64,000 bases of DNA from Sphingobacteriales bacterium (GTDB lineage Bacteria; Bacteroidota; Bacteroidia; Chitinophagales; Chitinophagaceae). The stretch lies in contig JACRJO010000022.1 of assembly GCA_016219985.1 (NCBI GenBank), forward strand, positions 186,001-250,000, given 5' to 3'. Within the stretch, counting starts at the first letter, position 1, and each line of letters starts with the position of its first letter. The position numbers and the translations under genes are program-made. The notes below the pieces were generated by a model. It did no database searches, was not told the DNA's origin, and saw nothing but the letters and a program-made list of their open reading frames with translations. Of this stretch, positions 44,301 through 52,411 are shown piece after piece.

Positions 44301-45518
44301 CACAGTAAAGAGTATTACCGGCATCTCTGGGATACCGTTTTGCAGGGAAAGGTATGGAGAGGTGAGTTCCGGAACAAGGCCAAAAACGGCTCCTTTCATT
44401 GGGTGGACACGACCATTGTACCGTTTCTTAATGAAGAGGGGAAACCGTTCCAGTTCATCACGATCCGCTCGGATATCACGAAACGGAAAGAGGCCGAAGT
44501 GGCCAGGGCAGAAGCGCTCGAACGGTATGACCTGCTGACCCGGGCCTCGAGTGATACCATCTGGGACTGGCATATCGCCACGGGGGAGATCATTTATAAC
44601 CAGGGACTGTCCAAAACATTCGGATATCAGGTCAGCAGCATTAATAGTAAAGAACAGTGGTGGGAAAAGAATATTCACCCGGATGATTTTGACCGGGTAC
44701 AGTATGCGCTTAATAATGCTTTTCTCAGGCAAAAAGAGTTCATACAGTTCGACTACCGGTTCCGCTGTGCGGACGGCAGTTACAAATATGTAAAGGACAG
44801 GGCCTTTGTTATGTATAATGAAAAAGGAGAACCGGAAAGAATGATTGGCTCCATGTCAGATATTACCCAGGAAATTGAGTTTGCTTCACGAATTGAGAAA
44901 GCGGTCATTGATGCCCAGGAAAAAGAATGGAACCAGATTGGCATGGAATTGCATGACAATGTTAACCAGTTGCTGGCCGCTTCCCTGTTGTACCTGTCCT
45001 TTGGAATGGAGAAGCAGAAAGAAATTTCCTCCCAACCGTCATCCGAATTACAAAAATGTGAAAGTCATATACGGGAAGCCATCCAGGAGATCCGGAAACT
45101 GTCCCATCAGCTGGCTCCCGCTTCGAGCCGTGAATTGTCCCTCGAAGAAATATTCAGGTCCCTGCTGGATACGCTCCCGGGGAATAAGCTGCATATCAGT
45201 CTTGATATAAAAGACATAAAAGAACGGCAGATAGACCCGGAACTCCGGACCAACCTGTACCGCATCTTACAGGAGCAGCTGAATAATATCATCAAATACT
45301 CTCAGGCCAGTGAAATAAAGATCAGCCTCAAGGAGAAAAAATCAATGCTGATTTTCCGGATCAGCGATAACGGCGTGGGCTTTGACCCCGGCATCCGCCG
45401 GAAAGGAATTGGCCTGGAAAATATCCGCCGCCGTGCAAAAGCATTTTCCGGGGAATTTAAATTACGGACCGCACCCGGGCAGGGTTGCGAAGTGATAATT
45501 AGTATTCCTATGGGGTAA
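41325..45518 (+). CDS. Multi-PAS/GAF membrane histidine kinase
   Basis: 1397 residues. Two membrane helices (about 13-32 and 163-187) enclose a periplasmic domain of about 130 residues; a HAMP domain follows (about 188-245). Then come four PAS domains (about 250-750; HPDD motifs in several), a GAF domain (about 775-925), two more PAS domains (about 930-1185), a HisKA_3 dimerisation domain with the phospho-accepting His1210 in GMELHDNVNQ, and a HATPase domain with DNGVGFDPG (about 1346) and GIGLENIRRRAKAF. This is the NarL-partner class of kinase. No response regulator gene is adjacent. It is translationally coupled to the PhnD-like lipoprotein, which probably delivers the signal to its periplasmic domain. 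Confidence 0.93.
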   Translation: MRTKKTVHFFFGSLRGQLILGVALVHAILMTLFIADLVSRQRKVLRQQQEEHAIALSQSLSTSAAEWLAANDIAGLQELVDAQKRYPELAYAILTDINGHILGHTDRTKAGQYLLDLPQDKKLTVISKGPDLVDVAAPAMLGGRQVGWIRVGLSQEKAGKQLAGITLSGILYALLAICIGTVIAWWMGIRITRRLYAVQDTINIVSKGDSTARSRLTGRDEAATLAKEFDSMLDTLEERNQEVQKNRALFESLFHSATVPMVYIDKSGTLLNYNHSFEKIFGYGRRDFSTFEEWWILTCPDKDCQGKNLDTWKGKWQQAAGMHGITDQQEFAVTCKSGESRTVLVSGNALAEDMLVTLMDITDLKKTEAALRKSESSLNEAQRVAHIGSWELDHTQNKLSWSEENYRIFEVNPGETPHSYETFLSLVHPDDRKFVNQMYSDSVKNHTRYDIEHRIILDGNRIKHLHEQCETIYNPQGEPVLSIGTTQDITARKQAEIKQREALERINKIAASVPGVIFQYRQNPDGSTCFPYLSEASNEIYEISPAEACRDASAIFDMHHPDDNPGILASLAESAKYLIPWQHEFRIRRKDGTVRTLYSNAVPQRENDGAVVWHGFTTDITEHKMMEEALHSSRQMTEDIIRTIPVRVFWKDSNLVYMGCNEIFARDAGYKTPMDLIGKDDYRMTWKEQAELYRKDDLQVIQTGIPKINTEEKQTTPDGHTITILTSKIPLRDSQGEIIGVLGTYMDVSVLKETEEQLNKANRLYAFISHINQMIIHAKDEEEILRETCRIAVEYGHFKMAWLGKVDEDSKKVIPLVHSGKEDGFLRKIRPISVEDIPEGRGPTGRSLREDKVVFCNDIENDPQMAPWKELALERGFRSLISLPVKKAGRIYSVFTLYAPGKDYFNPEEIELLRDVTRELSFALQAVENEQERKRAEKQVKDYIYALNQSSIVDVSDAAGNIQFANDNFLQTTGYSMEELKGRGHNLLRSGYHSKEYYRHLWDTVLQGKVWRGEFRNKAKNGSFHWVDTTIVPFLNEEGKPFQFITIRSDITKRKEAEVARAEALERYDLLTRASSDTIWDWHIATGEIIYNQGLSKTFGYQVSSINSKEQWWEKNIHPDDFDRVQYALNNAFLRQKEFIQFDYRFRCADGSYKYVKDRAFVMYNEKGEPERMIGSMSDITQEIEFASRIEKAVIDAQEKEWNQIGMELHDNVNQLLAASLLYLSFGMEKQKEISSQPSSELQKCESHIREAIQEIRKLSHQLAPASSRELSLEEIFRSLLDTLPGNKLHISLDIKDIKERQIDPELRTNLYRILQEQLNNIIKYSQASEIKISLKEKKSMLIFRISDNGVGFDPGIRRKGIGLENIRRRAKAFSGEFKLRTAPGQGCEVIISIPMG

Positions 45519-45809
45519 ATAGCTGAGAGCCGTGAGTTGTAAGCCTCGAGCTGCGAGTTGTGAGAGACGAAGGTTTTATGGTTAAAGGAGGGCGGGTGGA
45601 ACTATGCCTGAAACCAGCGGGCGGCCCCCTTTCTCATAAAGTTTAGTTAATAATCGGCCCCGGAATGCCTATAAAATAAAGATTTCCCCTGGCCGGAAAT
45701 TTTACCGCACTTTATTGACCAGGGTTAAGCGGCCCCGGGCAATAAAAAACCCGTTCCGGCGTCTAATCAGCAACTGTCTCCCTGAAGGGCACCGGTTAAT
45801 ACAATAGCT
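45519..45809. other. Noncoding gap with GAGCTGCGAG repeat
   Basis: 291 nt. The first 45 nt are GTGAGTTGT/GAGCTGCGAG-type repeats. The rest contains no recognisable gene or promoter box. Confidence 0.5.
45521..45564. repeat. GAGCTGCGAGTTGTGAG repeat, copy 1
   Basis: Contains the 17-mer GAGCTGCGAGTTGTGAG (45548-45564), which is identical to 49052-49068. Confidence 0.8.
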
Positions 45810-46562
45810 ATGAAAAAACGCCTCCGTGGTCTTTATCTTTTTATTTCCTCACTCGTTATCGGGATCCTGCATTTATCTGTTGGTTTTGCCAGGTCGGCCA
45901 GCCATACCACCCGCATGCTGCTGAACCCCGGCGACTCCTCCGTCCGCAGTAACCCGGATTCCCTGTATTTAATGCCGGAACTAAAATCCGTTTATGACAG
46001 CCTGCACCTGAACCTGAGGGGGCTGAGCCAGGATGCATTTGAATATGCGAAAAAAGGATTTGACAAACTGGTCAATGAAGGGAAGCTGCTCAACGACTCC
46101 GTCATTTCCATTATCGATTTCTCCCGGCCCAGCAATCAAAAAAGATTGTTCATCATCGACCTCCATCAGTACAAAGTGCTTTTTAATACCCTGGTGGCGC
46201 ACGGCAGAAACACCGGCCGCGAGCTCGCCCTTTCCTTTTCCAATGACCCGTCCTCCTATAAAAGCAGCCCGGGTTTTTATATTACCCGCGAAACCTACGA
46301 AGGCCATAACGGTTATTCCCTGAAATTAGACGGACTGGAAAGAGGGATCAACGACAAAGCCTACCAGCGGGGTATCGTGATCCATGGCGCACCTTATGTA
46401 AACGAAGGACTGGCCAGTGCCCAGGGATATATCGGCCGCAGCCAGGGTTGCCCGGCTGTACCCCTGCCGCTTTCCAGGCCCATTATCAACAGCATTAAAA
46501 ACGGCACCTGCGTTTTCATTTACCACCCGGCATATGTGCAGCAATCTCCCCTGCTGAACTGA
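45810..46562 (+). CDS. Murein L,D-transpeptidase catalytic-domain family protein
   Basis: 250 residues with an N-terminal membrane/signal segment (about 5-28). The C-terminal domain (about 110-240) matches the YkuD_2 type: RLFIIDLHQYKVLFNTLVAHG, GIVIHGAPYV (His about 193) and the cysteine motif GRSQGCPAVP (Cys214). Enzymes of this fold cross-link or trim peptidoglycan stem peptides in the periplasm; whether this subgroup makes 3-3 links or hydrolyses peptides is not known from sequence. A tail of hydrophobic and Pro residues ends the protein. It stands alone, upstream of the oxidoreductase. Confidence 0.85.
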   Translation: MKKRLRGLYLFISSLVIGILHLSVGFARSASHTTRMLLNPGDSSVRSNPDSLYLMPELKSVYDSLHLNLRGLSQDAFEYAKKGFDKLVNEGKLLNDSVISIIDFSRPSNQKRLFIIDLHQYKVLFNTLVAHGRNTGRELALSFSNDPSSYKSSPGFYITRETYEGHNGYSLKLDGLERGINDKAYQRGIVIHGAPYVNEGLASAQGYIGRSQGCPAVPLPLSRPIINSIKNGTCVFIYHPAYVQQSPLLN

Positions 46563-46603
46563 CAACTGTTTATAACTATCAGGCCCCGGCAACAGCCAAT
46601 CTT

Positions 46604-46611
46604 TATCTTTG
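46604..46611 (+). promoter_or_regulatory. -7 promoter box of oxidoreductase gene
   Basis: TATCTTTG, 18 nt before the ATG at 46630. No TTG at the usual distance. Confidence 0.6.
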
Positions 46612-46629
46612 CAGGATTAATTACCCGAT

Positions 46630-47604
46630 ATGCTTACGATTGGTGTTTTTGGCGTTGGCCACCTTGGAAAATTTCACCTGAATAACTGGAAAGAGATCCC
46701 CGGCGTGGAGATAGTCGGATTTTATGATCCGCATGATGAGACCGCGAAAGAAGTGGCGGAAAAATACCAGCTGCCCCGTTTCCTGGACCCCGAGGCCCTG
46801 ATGGATTCCTGTGATGCCATTGATGTGGTGACCCCCACTGATTCACATTTTGAATGGTGCGAAAAAGCGATTAAAAAAGGAAAACATGTATTTGTCGAAA
46901 AGCCGCTTGCCCATACTATGGAGGAAGCCCGCCAGCTGGTCAAGCTGGTCGCTGAATCCGGAGTCAAATTCCAGGTAGGTCATGTGGAACGCTTTAACCC
47001 GGCCTATCTCGCTGTAAAAGACATGGATCTAAAACCCATGTTTATCGAAGTGCACCGCCTGGCCCAGTTCAGTCCGCGGGGTACCGAGGTGAGTGTGATC
47101 CTCGACCTGATGATCCATGATATCGACATCATCCTCAGTATTGTGAAGAGTGATGTAAAAAGCATATCCGCGAGCGGTGTGGGGGTGATGACCGAAACAC
47201 CGGATATCGCCAACGTACGGATCGAATTCCACAACGGTTGTGTGGCCAACCTGACCAGCAGCCGCATTTCCATGAAAAAAATGCGGAAGATCCGCCTCTT
47301 CCAGAAAGATTCCTATATCGGGATTGATTTCCTGAACAAAAAAACAGAGATCATCAAACTGAAAGAGCCGGGTGACGGAAATGTATTCGCCTTTGACATT
47401 GAAACCCCCTCGGGGAAAAAGACCATTGCCATGGCAAATCCCGTTATTCCCGAGGTAAATGCCATCAAAATGGAACTCGAGGAATTCAGGAATGCGATCC
47501 TGAACAACAGCAAAACCCTGGTATCCGAAATGGATGGTTTGATGGCAATGGATGTGGCCCACCAGATCCTGGAAAAGATCGGCAACAATGTGATATCCCA
47601 TTAA
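46630..47604 (+). CDS. Gfo/Idh/MocA family oxidoreductase
   Basis: 324 residues. The NAD(P)-binding Rossmann motif is GVFGVGHLGKFH (5-16), and FVEKPLAHTMEEA (about 93-105) carries the conserved catalytic-region Lys of the EKP motif. The C-terminal domain (from about 120) has the usual GHVERFNPAY and MIHDIDIILS. Members oxidise or reduce sugars and sugar nucleotides. The stop codon overlaps the start of a sugar-phosphate transferase gene (TAATG), so it probably works in polysaccharide or lipid-sugar synthesis with it. Substrate not known. Confidence 0.9.
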   Translation: MLTIGVFGVGHLGKFHLNNWKEIPGVEIVGFYDPHDETAKEVAEKYQLPRFLDPEALMDSCDAIDVVTPTDSHFEWCEKAIKKGKHVFVEKPLAHTMEEARQLVKLVAESGVKFQVGHVERFNPAYLAVKDMDLKPMFIEVHRLAQFSPRGTEVSVILDLMIHDIDIILSIVKSDVKSISASGVGVMTETPDIANVRIEFHNGCVANLTSSRISMKKMRKIRLFQKDSYIGIDFLNKKTEIIKLKEPGDGNVFAFDIETPSGKKTIAMANPVIPEVNAIKMELEEFRNAILNNSKTLVSEMDGLMAMDVAHQILEKIGNNVISH

Positions 47605-49019
47605 TGCAGTCCGGCAAACAAATATCGCTGGGGATCTATGTGGCGGCAGATTATCTGACTGCTGCCCTGGCCTGGCTCTGCTATTATACCTGGCGCAGCT
47701 GGATGCTGAATGATGCCGGGGCCTATCCCATCAGCAAGATTTCCTGGACCTATATCCTGCTGGTAGTGCCGGCCGGCTGGCTCATCCTGTACACCCTTGC
47801 CGGCACCTATAACTATCTCTATAAAAAATCAAGGCTGGCAGAATTCACGCTGACCTTTGTCTGCAGCCTGATCGGGTCCATTGCATTATTCGCCGTATTT
47901 GTATTCAATGACCATGACCCGCAAAACAGCTATACTTATTTCTACTATGCTTTTTTTGTGTTGCTGGGCATTCATTTCCTTCTCACTTTTACCGGCCGCT
48001 GGCTCATCCTGCGAAAAGTAAAACGACAGCTGCTCAGCGGGAAAGTGTTTTTTAATACCCTGATGATCGGCAGCCAGGATAACGCCATCCGCATTTTCCG
48101 GGAAACGGAGCCCAACCTGCACGACGGAGGCTACCGCTATACCGGTTTTGTAACCCCCGACAGCAATGGCAAAAACGGGATCCATAAACTCCTGCCCAAG
48201 CTGGGCACCGTGGATGAACTGGAGCAGATCATCGACAGTCACCAGATCAGGCTGGTGGTGCTGGCCCTGGAAAAAACCGAACAATCCCTGCTCGAAAATA
48301 TCATCAACCGGCTGAGTGAAAAAGATGTGGAAGTGAAAATCCGGCCCAACACCCTCGATATCCTTTCCGGTTCCGTAAAAACCAGCAACGTAATGGGCGC
48401 CGCCCTGATCGACCTGCAAACCGGCCTGATGCTGCAATGGGAACAGAATATAAAAAGACTGATTGATGTATGTGCCGCCCTCTTTGGCCTGCTGCTCCTC
48501 TCCCCCTTCCTGCTCTATGTGGCCATCCGGGTAAAACTCTCTTCCAAAGGCCCTGTCTTCTATTCACAGGAAAGAATAGGATATAAAGGCAGGCCCTTTA
48601 CATTATATAAGTTCCGCTCCATGATGAAAGATGCGGAGAAAGCCGGGCCGGCCCTCTCTTCCGTCAACGATCCCCGCATTACCCGCTGGGGAAGAGTAAT
48701 GCGCAAGTGGCGCCTGGATGAACTGCCGCAGCTCTGGAATATCCTGATCGGGGAAATGAGCCTGGTAGGTCCAAGACCCGAAAGAAGGTACTATATCGAC
48801 CAGATCATTGCCCGCTATCCCTTCTATAAATACCTGCTGAAAGTAAAACCCGGTCTTAGCAGCTGGGGGATGGTGCAGTTTGGTTATGCTGAAAATGTGG
48901 AGCAGATGATCGAACGCAGCAAATTCGACCTGCTGTATATCGAGAACATCTCGCTGATCCTGGATTTTAAGATCATGATTCATACGGTGAGGATCATCTT
49001 CAAGGGAAAGGGGAAGTAG
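47604..49019 (+). CDS. Undecaprenyl-phosphate sugar phosphotransferase (WcaJ-like)
   Basis: 471 residues. Four membrane helices in the first 130 residues, a Rossmann-like CoA-binding-type domain (about 135-260), a further helix (about 282-305) and the catalytic bacterial sugar transferase domain (about 290-470): KRLIDVCAALFGLLLLSPFL, SQERIGYKGRPFTLYKFRSM, WRLDELPQLWNILIGEMSLV, GPRPERRYY and KPGLSSWGMVQ. It loads the first sugar phosphate onto the lipid carrier for exopolysaccharide or glycan synthesis at the inner membrane. Translation is coupled to the oxidoreductase gene. The rest of a glycan cluster is not present here. Confidence 0.93.
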   Translation: MQSGKQISLGIYVAADYLTAALAWLCYYTWRSWMLNDAGAYPISKISWTYILLVVPAGWLILYTLAGTYNYLYKKSRLAEFTLTFVCSLIGSIALFAVFVFNDHDPQNSYTYFYYAFFVLLGIHFLLTFTGRWLILRKVKRQLLSGKVFFNTLMIGSQDNAIRIFRETEPNLHDGGYRYTGFVTPDSNGKNGIHKLLPKLGTVDELEQIIDSHQIRLVVLALEKTEQSLLENIINRLSEKDVEVKIRPNTLDILSGSVKTSNVMGAALIDLQTGLMLQWEQNIKRLIDVCAALFGLLLLSPFLLYVAIRVKLSSKGPVFYSQERIGYKGRPFTLYKFRSMMKDAEKAGPALSSVNDPRITRWGRVMRKWRLDELPQLWNILIGEMSLVGPRPERRYYIDQIIARYPFYKYLLKVKPGLSSWGMVQFGYAENVEQMIERSKFDLLYIENISLILDFKIMIHTVRIIFKGKGK

Positions 49020-49028
49020 GTGTTAGGT

Positions 49029-49072
49029 GTGAGCTGCGAGCCACGAGTTATGAGCTGCGAGTTGTGAGCTGC
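49029..49072. repeat. GAGCTGCGAGTTGTGAG repeat, copy 2
   Basis: Units GAGCTGCGAG, CCACGAGTTAT and GAGCTGCGAGTTGTGAG. The last 17-mer (49052-49068) is identical to 45548-45564. Confidence 0.8.
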
Positions 49073-49135
49073 ACTGCGGGTTTTTAAGATATAGCAGGGG
49101 CATATACGGAATTTCGTTACGAAAGGTTTTACCAC

Positions 49136-49196
49136 ATAGGAAGCATATGGATAACTGTCCCTTAGAAGGCCTATGCGTAAGCCGTTGGTTCTATGT
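49136..49196 (-). repeat. Dispersed 60-nt repeat, copy 2 (inverted)
   Basis: The reverse complement of this segment starts ACATAGAA and contains CATAGGCCTTCTAAG, closely matching 9413-9476. Confidence 0.7.
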
Positions 49197-49483
49197 TTCC
49201 TTACAGAGTTTCCCCGCTTTAAAAAGTGCTCCACCCATTGTACCCATCCTGTTTCAGCGCTCAAACCAAAACTATATGATAAAACAAATTCAGGTTACAA
49301 TTACATGCCAAAAGCTATTAGCCGTTAGTCGATAGCCATTAGCCGCAGAACGATAACAGCAGTCGAAAATCAGCAGGGGCAGCAGCTCTTAAAGTATGTC
49401 CGGCCTGGAAGCTTTTGAATTTTGATTTTTTTCCTCCCTGCGTCAAAGCTCAGGTGGCAGGTTTTACTTTTGGCTTCCGGCAC

Positions 49484-49514
49484 TTGTATTCCGCCCCAGA
49501 AAGCGCTATTTTTG
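49484..49514 (+). promoter_or_regulatory. Promoter of M1 aminopeptidase gene
   Basis: TTG (49484-49486), a 20-nt spacer and TATTTTTG (49507-49514). Transcription would start near 49519, 13 nt before the TTG start codon at 49532 and after the earlier ATG at 49415, which excludes that ATG. Confidence 0.75.
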
Positions 49515-49531
49515 AGAAACTGTATATCCCA

Positions 49532-52411
49532 TTGAAGAAAGTACTCCTCCTTCTTATATTTACCGGCCTTCTTGTGAAGCCCAACTGCCAGCAACCAACT
49601 GCCGGCGGGCAACTGAACTACTGGCAACAGCAGGTCAATTATACCATTGATGTTTCCCTTGACGACAAGGAACACAGCCTGACCGGTTTTGAAAAGATGG
49701 AATACATCAACAATTCTCCCGACACGCTTCACTTTATCTGGATCCATCTCTGGCCGAATGCTTATAAAAATGACAAAACCGCTTTCAGCGAACAACTGCT
49801 GGAAAACGGGAATACCCGGTTTTATTTTTCCAAACCAGAAGAGAAAGGGTATATCAACAAACTGGATTTTAAAGCGGATGGCAACAGGGCTCAACTGGAG
49901 GATCACCCCGAACACATTGATATCGTTAAACTGGTTTTACCCCAACCCCTGGCACCGGGACAAAAAACGATCATCAGCACCCCCTTTCATGTGAAACTGC
50001 CCTTTAATTTTTCCCGCGGGGGCCACGATGGCCAGAGCTACCAGCTGACACAGTGGTATCCCAAACCGGCCGTATACGATAACAAAGGCTGGCACCCCAT
50101 GCCCTACCTGGACCAGGGTGAATTTTACAGTGAGTTTGGCAACTTCGAGGTGAATATCACTGTGCCCAAAAACTACGTGGTAGCCGCAACGGGCGAATTA
50201 CAAAATCCCGGGGAAAAAGAATGGCTGAAAACAAGGGCCGGTTACACCTGGGAACCCGTTAAACAAAAAACGAAAACAGCCGGGGGGCAGCTAAAGACCA
50301 GTTTCCAGTTGTACCCGGACTCGGAAAAGGAAATCAAAATCCTGACCTACAAGCAAAACAATATTCACGACTTTGCCTGGTTTGCCGATAAGCGTTTTAT
50401 CGTGAACACGGATACCTGCCGGCTGGCATCGGGTCGTATCGTGGATGTGTACACGTATTATACCCCCGCCGGAAAGGAAAACTGGAAACAGAGTCCCGGG
50501 TTCGCAAAGGACGCCATCCGGCATTATTCCTCGCAAGTGGGAGAGTACCCCTACTCCATTGTCAGTGTGGTGCAGGGGCCCGAAAGTTTTGGCGGTGGCA
50601 TGGAGTACCCGACCATCACCGTAATATCCCCTGTTACGGATCCGCGTGAACTGGATTATACTATTGCCCATGAAGTGGGGCATAACTGGTTCTATGGCAT
50701 ATTGGGCAGCAATGAGCGGGACTATCCCTGGATGGACGAGGGTATCAATTCTTATTATGAATACCGCTACCAGCAGGGGAAAAACCATCATTTCCGGCAA
50801 ACGGCTGAACAAAGTATGCTGGAAACCCAGGTGGCAGAAATAAAGGACCAGCCCATCAACACCGCAGCTGCTGAATTTACTGAAACGAATTACGCACTGA
50901 TTGCCTATCATAAAACAGCCAAATGGATGGAATGGCTGGAAAAAGAAATGGGCCCGGAAACCTTCCGCAAAGCCATGCAGGCCTATTTTACCCAATGGCA
51001 ATTCAAACATCCCCAACCGGCAGATCTGAAAAAAATACTCGAAAGCAGCAGTGGTAAAAACCTGGACAGCGCTTTTGCCCTTCTTGATACAAAGGGAAAC
51101 CTGCCGGATGTTCAGAAAAAAGGGCTGGCTTTTCAAGGCCCTTTTTCCATAATCCCGAATTTGTTGATTGGTAAGTTATCAGCCAAAAAATCAGTGGTTA
51201 CAGCGCTGCCCGCCTTCGGACTGAACAATTACGATAAACTGATGGTGGGCGCAATGCTGACCAATCTCCGTTTTCCGCCCGGCAAATTTCAGTTTCTCCT
51301 CGTACCACTGTACGGATTAAACAGTAAATCACTGAACGGTATTGGCTTTGTCAATTACAGCAGCTACCCCAGGTCTTTTTTCCGTAAGGTGGATATCGGC
51401 ATCAGCGCCTCCCGCTTCAGCGGAGACCGGTTTGTTGACCGGGCCCGGGCATTCATCAGTGATAACCCGGATCCTTTCCTGCACTTTACAAAATGGGTTC
51501 CTGGTATTCGGCTGACCCTGGCAGAAAAAAAAGCGAGATCAGCATTCAACCGGTATATACAGTTTAAATCCTACCTGATCAATGAAGACCAACTGCAGTT
51601 TTACAAAGACACGGTGATCATCGGGCAGGACACTGTTGCTCTTTCCAAATACCGTACAACCCGGGAAGACCGGGTCCTGAACCAGTTGAAACTCGTGATT
51701 GAAAACAACCGCGTCCTGTATCCCTACAGGGGGGAAATGAAACTGGAGCAGGGAAAAGATTTTGTCCGGGCTGCTTTCACCGGCAACTACTTCTTTAATT
51801 ATGCAAGAGAAGGAGGACTCAGCCTCCGCTTTTTCGCCGGCAAGTTCTTTTACACCGGCGCCAAAACCATCAGCAAGCAATTTGCCACGGACCGTTATCA
51901 CCTGAACCTGACCGGCGCCAATGGCTATGAGGACTATACCTACAGCGATTACTTTATCGGCCGCAATGAATTTGACGGGCTGGCCAGCCAGCAGATCATG
52001 GAAAGGGATGGGTCCTTTAAAGTCAGAACTGACCTGTTAGCAGAAAAAGTGGGTCGTACGGACAACTGGCTGACTGCTGCCAATTTCAGTACTACGGTTC
52101 CTTCTTCAATCAACCCATTGAGTTTACTGCCGGTTAAAATACCCCTGAAAATATTCTTCGATATCGGCACCCATGCAGAAGCCTGGGAAACCGGCGCCAG
52201 CACCGACCGCTTTCTTTTTGATGCCGGCCTGCAGATTCCCCTGTTGAAGGAAACCGTGAATATTTATGTACCCCTGGTATACAGCAGCGTGTATAAAGAG
52301 TATTACCAGTCTACCATTCCTAAAAAAGAACGGTTCTGGAAAAAGATCTCCTTCAGTATTGATATTTCCAATTTCAGTTTCCGGAAACTGGAACGACAGC
52401 TTGATTTCTGA
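49532..52411 (+). CDS. Exported M1 family metallopeptidase
   Basis: 959 residues from a TTG start at 49532. This start opens a signal peptide (LKKVLLLLIFTGLLVKPNC) and lies just behind a consensus promoter, whereas the ATG at 49415 is upstream of the promoter. The catalytic domain (about 20-520) has GGGMEYPTI (about 352-360), the zinc site HEVGH (380-384) and third ligand Glu403 in WMDEGINSYYEY, and the Tyr-containing helix after it. Residues about 540-959 are rich in beta strands and may form a C-terminal barrel-like domain of unknown role. It probably clips N-terminal residues from peptides in the periplasm. Its stop overlaps the next start by 1 nt. Confidence 0.88.
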   Translation: MKKVLLLLIFTGLLVKPNCQQPTAGGQLNYWQQQVNYTIDVSLDDKEHSLTGFEKMEYINNSPDTLHFIWIHLWPNAYKNDKTAFSEQLLENGNTRFYFSKPEEKGYINKLDFKADGNRAQLEDHPEHIDIVKLVLPQPLAPGQKTIISTPFHVKLPFNFSRGGHDGQSYQLTQWYPKPAVYDNKGWHPMPYLDQGEFYSEFGNFEVNITVPKNYVVAATGELQNPGEKEWLKTRAGYTWEPVKQKTKTAGGQLKTSFQLYPDSEKEIKILTYKQNNIHDFAWFADKRFIVNTDTCRLASGRIVDVYTYYTPAGKENWKQSPGFAKDAIRHYSSQVGEYPYSIVSVVQGPESFGGGMEYPTITVISPVTDPRELDYTIAHEVGHNWFYGILGSNERDYPWMDEGINSYYEYRYQQGKNHHFRQTAEQSMLETQVAEIKDQPINTAAAEFTETNYALIAYHKTAKWMEWLEKEMGPETFRKAMQAYFTQWQFKHPQPADLKKILESSSGKNLDSAFALLDTKGNLPDVQKKGLAFQGPFSIIPNLLIGKLSAKKSVVTALPAFGLNNYDKLMVGAMLTNLRFPPGKFQFLLVPLYGLNSKSLNGIGFVNYSSYPRSFFRKVDIGISASRFSGDRFVDRARAFISDNPDPFLHFTKWVPGIRLTLAEKKARSAFNRYIQFKSYLINEDQLQFYKDTVIIGQDTVALSKYRTTREDRVLNQLKLVIENNRVLYPYRGEMKLEQGKDFVRAAFTGNYFFNYAREGGLSLRFFAGKFFYTGAKTISKQFATDRYHLNLTGANGYEDYTYSDYFIGRNEFDGLASQQIMERDGSFKVRTDLLAEKVGRTDNWLTAANFSTTVPSSINPLSLLPVKIPLKIFFDIGTHAEAWETGASTDRFLFDAGLQIPLLKETVNIYVPLVYSSVYKEYYQSTIPKKERFWKKISFSIDISNFSFRKLERQLDF

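Larger units (their letters stand above)
49020..49531. other. Noncoding gap with repeats and promoter
   Basis: 512 nt holding a GAGCTGCGAG repeat (49029-49072), the inverted copy of the 9.4-kb dispersed repeat (49136-49196), a short TTAGCCGTTAGTCGATAGCC-type run (about 49313-49345) and the promoter of the aminopeptidase gene (49484-49514). Confidence 0.6.

Noticed and set aside
49415..49531. Longer start for the M1 peptidase at ATG 49415
   Set aside because: A consensus promoter (49484-49514) lies inside this stretch, and the TTG at 49532 starts a clear signal peptide.
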